Positions 11,348-13,972 of a stretch of DNA of 13,972 nt are shown here, one piece after another. The number at the start of each line of letters is the position of its first letter. The stretch's first letter is position 1. A program made the translations under genes and the position numbers. Source of the DNA: Alphaproteobacteria bacterium (GTDB lineage Bacteria > Pseudomonadota > Alphaproteobacteria > Acetobacterales > Acetobacteraceae); NCBI GenBank assembly GCA_013298245.1, contig JAAFHD010000048.1:1-13972 (forward strand), in the 5' to 3' direction. The notes beneath the pieces were generated by a model. The model saw only the letters and a program-made list of their open reading frames with translations. It was not told where the DNA came from and ran no database searches.

Positions 11348-13972
11348 ACGCGATGCAGCCGCCGCCGATTGCGCTGACCGTCAATGGCGAAGCGCATGCG
11401 CTGACTGTTCCGCCAGCCACGCGTCTCTCCGCCGCGCTGCGCGATACGCTGGGCCTGACCGGCACGAAAATCGGCTGCGACGCCGGCGATTGCGGCGCCT
11501 GCACCGTGCTGCTGGATGGCGCGCAGGTCTGCGCCTGCATGGTGCCGGTGGCGCAGGCCGCCGGTGCGCAGGTCACCACGGTGGAGGGCCTCGCGAGCAC
11601 GCGTTGGGGCCAGGCATTGGCCGCCGCCTTTTTGCACCATGGCGCTGCGCAATGTGGCATCTGCACGCCCGGCATGGTGATGGCCGCGGCCGATCTGCTG
11701 GCGCGCGACGCGACACCGGATGAAGCAGCGGTGGAAGCAGCGCTCGGTGGCGTGCTGTGCCGCTGCACCGGCTATCGGAAAATCACCGATGCGGTGTTGG
11801 ATGCGCATCGCTTCCTGGACACGCCGCCCGCACCCGAGACCGGCGCCGTCGGCGCGCGCATCCCGCGCCTCGACGGCCCCGCGAAACTGGATGGCAGCGA
11901 GCGCTACGGCGCCGATGCCGCGCCCGCCGACTCGCTATGGCTGCGCCCGATCCGCAGCCCGCACGCGCATGCGCGTTTCGCCCTGCCGGATGTCACCGCC
12001 TTCCTCGCCGCGAACCCGGGCGTTGAGGCAGTACTGACCGCGCGCGACGTGCCCGGCCGCAACGGCTTCGGCATCTACCCGCACATCAAGGACCAGCCGG
12101 TCTTTGCCGAGCACACCGTGCTGTATCGCGGCGATTGCGTGGCCGCGCTGGTGGGCGTGCGCGATGCCGTGTTGCGCGCGGAATTTCCAGTGGCCTGGGA
12201 ACCTCTGCCCGCGTTGGACGTGGCCGCCGCGCGGGCCGATGGCGCGCCGCTCCTGCACGCGCATCTGCCTGGCAATATCCTGACCACGGGGCGCGTGGTC
12301 TCGGGCACCGCGGCGCCTGCGGCGCATACCGCGCGCATCGCCGTGCAGACCAGATTCGTCGAACACGCCTATATCGAGCCCGAGGCCGGTTATGCGCAGC
12401 GCGTTGGTGACACGGTGGAAGTCTTCGCCTCCACCCAGGCCCCCTATATGGATCGCGAGGAAGTGGCCGGCGTGTTGGGCATCCCCGAGGACCGCGTGCG
12501 CATTATCCCCTCCGCCTGCGGTGGTGGTTTCGGCGGCAAGCTGGATGTGGCGGTGCAGCCCATGCTGGCCGTCGCCGCCTGGCTGCTGAACAAGCCCGTG
12601 CGCACCGTCTATGCGCGCCCCGAATCGATGTTGAGTTCGACGAAGCGCCACCCCGCTTCCATCACCGCCGAAGCGGGCTGCGATGCGGACGGGCGCCTCA
12701 CGCATATCCACTTCGATGGCGACTACGACACGGGTGCGTATGCCAGCTGGGGTCCGACCGTCGCGGGCCGCGTGCCCGTGCATGCCAGCGGGCCGTACCG
12801 CGTGCCGGCCGTGCATGCAGTGGCGCGCGCGGTGCACACGCACAACCCGCCATCGGGCGCCTTCCGCGGCTTTGGCGTGCCGCAGGCCGCGATCGCGCAG
12901 GAGGCGCTGTGGGACCAACTGGCTGACGCGGCCGGCGTGGACCGCTTGGAATTTCGCGTGCTGAACGCGCTGCGCGTGGGCGACACGACAGCCACCGGGC
13001 AACGCATGGAGCATTCGGTGGGGCTGGTGGCATGCCTCGAATCGCTGCGCCTACACTGGCATGCGCTGCGCGCGCGGGCGGCCGACGAAAACGCCCGCGG
13101 CGGCGTGCTGCGCCACGGCGTGGGCGTGGCCTGCATGTGGTACGGCATCGGCAATACCGGCATGTCCAACCCCTCCACGATGCGGCTGGAATTGACGCCG
13201 GGGGGGCGCCTGACCTTCTTCAACGGCGCGGTCGATATTGGCCAGGGCAGCACCACCGTGTTGCACCAGATCGCGGCCGCAGCACTGGGCCTGCCGGTCG
13301 CGGCCTTCGCGCATGTGAATGGCGACACTTTCCTGACGCCAGATGCCGGCAAGACCAGTGCCTCGCGCCAGACTTTTGTCAGTGGGCGCGCGGCGTTCGA
13401 GGCCGGGCGTGCGCTGCGCGCGGATATACTGCGTCGTGCGAATGCCGGCGATGACGCAGCGCTGTCGCTGGACGGCGGCGTGCTGCGGGTGAATGGCGTC
13501 GCGCTGCATCTGCACGAAAAACTCCTCGCCGAAGGCCGCTTCGACCCACCCACGATTCCGCTGGACGAAAACGGCCAGGGCATTCCGTACGCGACCTATG
13601 GTTTCGCGGCCCAGATCGCCGCACTCGCGGTCGATACACGTCTTGGCACCATCAAGCTGCACCGCATCGTCGCCGCCCATGATGTCGGCCGCGCCATCAA
13701 CCCGACGCTTTTGGAAGGCCAGATTCACGGCGGCATCGCACAAGGCATCGGCCTCGCGTTGATGGAAGAATACATCCCCGGCCGCACCGAAAACCTGCAC
13801 GACTACCTGATCCCCTCCATGGGCGATGTGCCGCCGATCGACACCATCCTGATCGAGGATTCGGAACCGCTCGGCCCCTGCGGCGCGAAGGGCGTGGGCG
13901 AACCCGCGCTGGTCGCAACCGCCCCCGCGATCTTCGGTGCCATCCGCGACGCAACCGGCGCCATCATCACCC
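11344..13972 (+). CDS. Fused [2Fe-2S]-molybdopterin hydroxylase subunit (C-terminus beyond window)
   Basis: The frame stays open for 876 codons to the right edge; about 30 residues are probably missing compared with the similarly built 907-residue Desulfovibrio gigas aldehyde oxidoreductase. Residues 8-80 are a ferredoxin-type domain (Cys45, Cys50, Cys53, Cys65) and 85-155 the second cluster (Cys104, Cys107, Cys139, Cys141). From about 168 on it is the Moco domain: CGGGFGGK (392-399), GAFRGFGVPQ (505-514), DIGQGS (631-636) and GAKGVGEP with catalytic Glu853. Leu400 follows GGFGGK where XdhB has the purine-binding Glu, so xanthine is an unlikely substrate; an N-heterocycle or aldehyde is. It partners the FAD protein encoded upstream (ATGA overlap). 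No signal peptide, so cytoplasmic. Substrate unknown; nicotinate-type hydroxylation is a guess from the adjacent enamidase-like gene. Confidence 0.92.
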   Translation, partial: MNAMQPPPIALTVNGEAHALTVPPATRLSAALRDTLGLTGTKIGCDAGDCGACTVLLDGAQVCACMVPVAQAAGAQVTTVEGLASTRWGQALAAAFLHHGAAQCGICTPGMVMAAADLLARDATPDEAAVEAALGGVLCRCTGYRKITDAVLDAHRFLDTPPAPETGAVGARIPRLDGPAKLDGSERYGADAAPADSLWLRPIRSPHAHARFALPDVTAFLAANPGVEAVLTARDVPGRNGFGIYPHIKDQPVFAEHTVLYRGDCVAALVGVRDAVLRAEFPVAWEPLPALDVAAARADGAPLLHAHLPGNILTTGRVVSGTAAPAAHTARIAVQTRFVEHAYIEPEAGYAQRVGDTVEVFASTQAPYMDREEVAGVLGIPEDRVRIIPSACGGGFGGKLDVAVQPMLAVAAWLLNKPVRTVYARPESMLSSTKRHPASITAEAGCDADGRLTHIHFDGDYDTGAYASWGPTVAGRVPVHASGPYRVPAVHAVARAVHTHNPPSGAFRGFGVPQAAIAQEALWDQLADAAGVDRLEFRVLNALRVGDTTATGQRMEHSVGLVACLESLRLHWHALRARAADENARGGVLRHGVGVACMWYGIGNTGMSNPSTMRLELTPGGRLTFFNGAVDIGQGSTTVLHQIAAAALGLPVAAFAHVNGDTFLTPDAGKTSASRQTFVSGRAAFEAGRALRADILRRANAGDDAALSLDGGVLRVNGVALHLHEKLLAEGRFDPPTIPLDENGQGIPYATYGFAAQIAALAVDTRLGTIKLHRIVAAHDVGRAINPTLLEGQIHGGIAQGIGLALMEEYIPGRTENLHDYLIPSMGDVPPIDTILIEDSEPLGPCGAKGVGEPALVATAPAIFGAIRDATGAIIT

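Noticed and set aside
11935..13014. Minus-strand open frame opposite the fused Mo hydroxylase
   Set aside because: The plus-strand frame encodes an unbroken Moco domain with catalytic motifs; the reverse frame has none.

Overview
The window is dense, very GC-rich bacterial DNA with strong GC3 bias, short intergenic gaps and ATGA start/stop overlaps. Gene content and codon style suggest an alphaproteobacterium, perhaps Acetobacteraceae/Roseomonas-like; that placement is inference, since no phylogenetic marker gene is present. No tRNA, rRNA, CRISPR or insertion sequence was seen.

Layout. Two gene sets diverge from a 68-bp region (10458-10525). The leftward (minus-strand) set reads from 10457 to beyond position 1: an enamidase-like amidohydrolase; a DUF1185/AA_synth protein; xdhA, interrupted by one in-frame TAA; xdhB; livG and livF ATPases of a branched-chain-amino-acid-type (HAAT) ABC transporter; and three tandem paralogous periplasmic substrate-binding proteins (SBPs), the last cut by the window edge. 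The rightward (plus-strand) set is a FAD-binding subunit and, overlapping it by ATGA, a fused [2Fe-2S]-molybdopterin hydroxylase subunit that runs off the right edge about 30 residues short of its usual end.

Functional reading. Two different molybdenum hydroxylases flank a ring-opening amidohydrolase that resembles enamidase of the Eubacterium barkeri nicotinate pathway, and an ABC uptake system follows on the leftward side. Mo hydroxylases oxidise N-heterocycles to lactams, and enamidase-type amidohydrolases open such lactams. The simplest inference is a catabolic locus for an N-heterocyclic compound (purine, pyridine carboxylate or similar). XdhB keeps the residues expected for xanthine. 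The fused enzyme has Leu in place of the substrate-binding Glu, so it probably acts on something else. No 6-hydroxynicotinate reductase, XdhC chaperone, LivH/LivM permease or regulator lies in the window.

The points most worth a second look are the in-frame stop in an otherwise intact xdhA, the enamidase plus two Mo hydroxylases, the DUF1185 partner, the triple SBP array with a strong hairpin in each gap, and the compact divergent promoter with a possible leaderless start.
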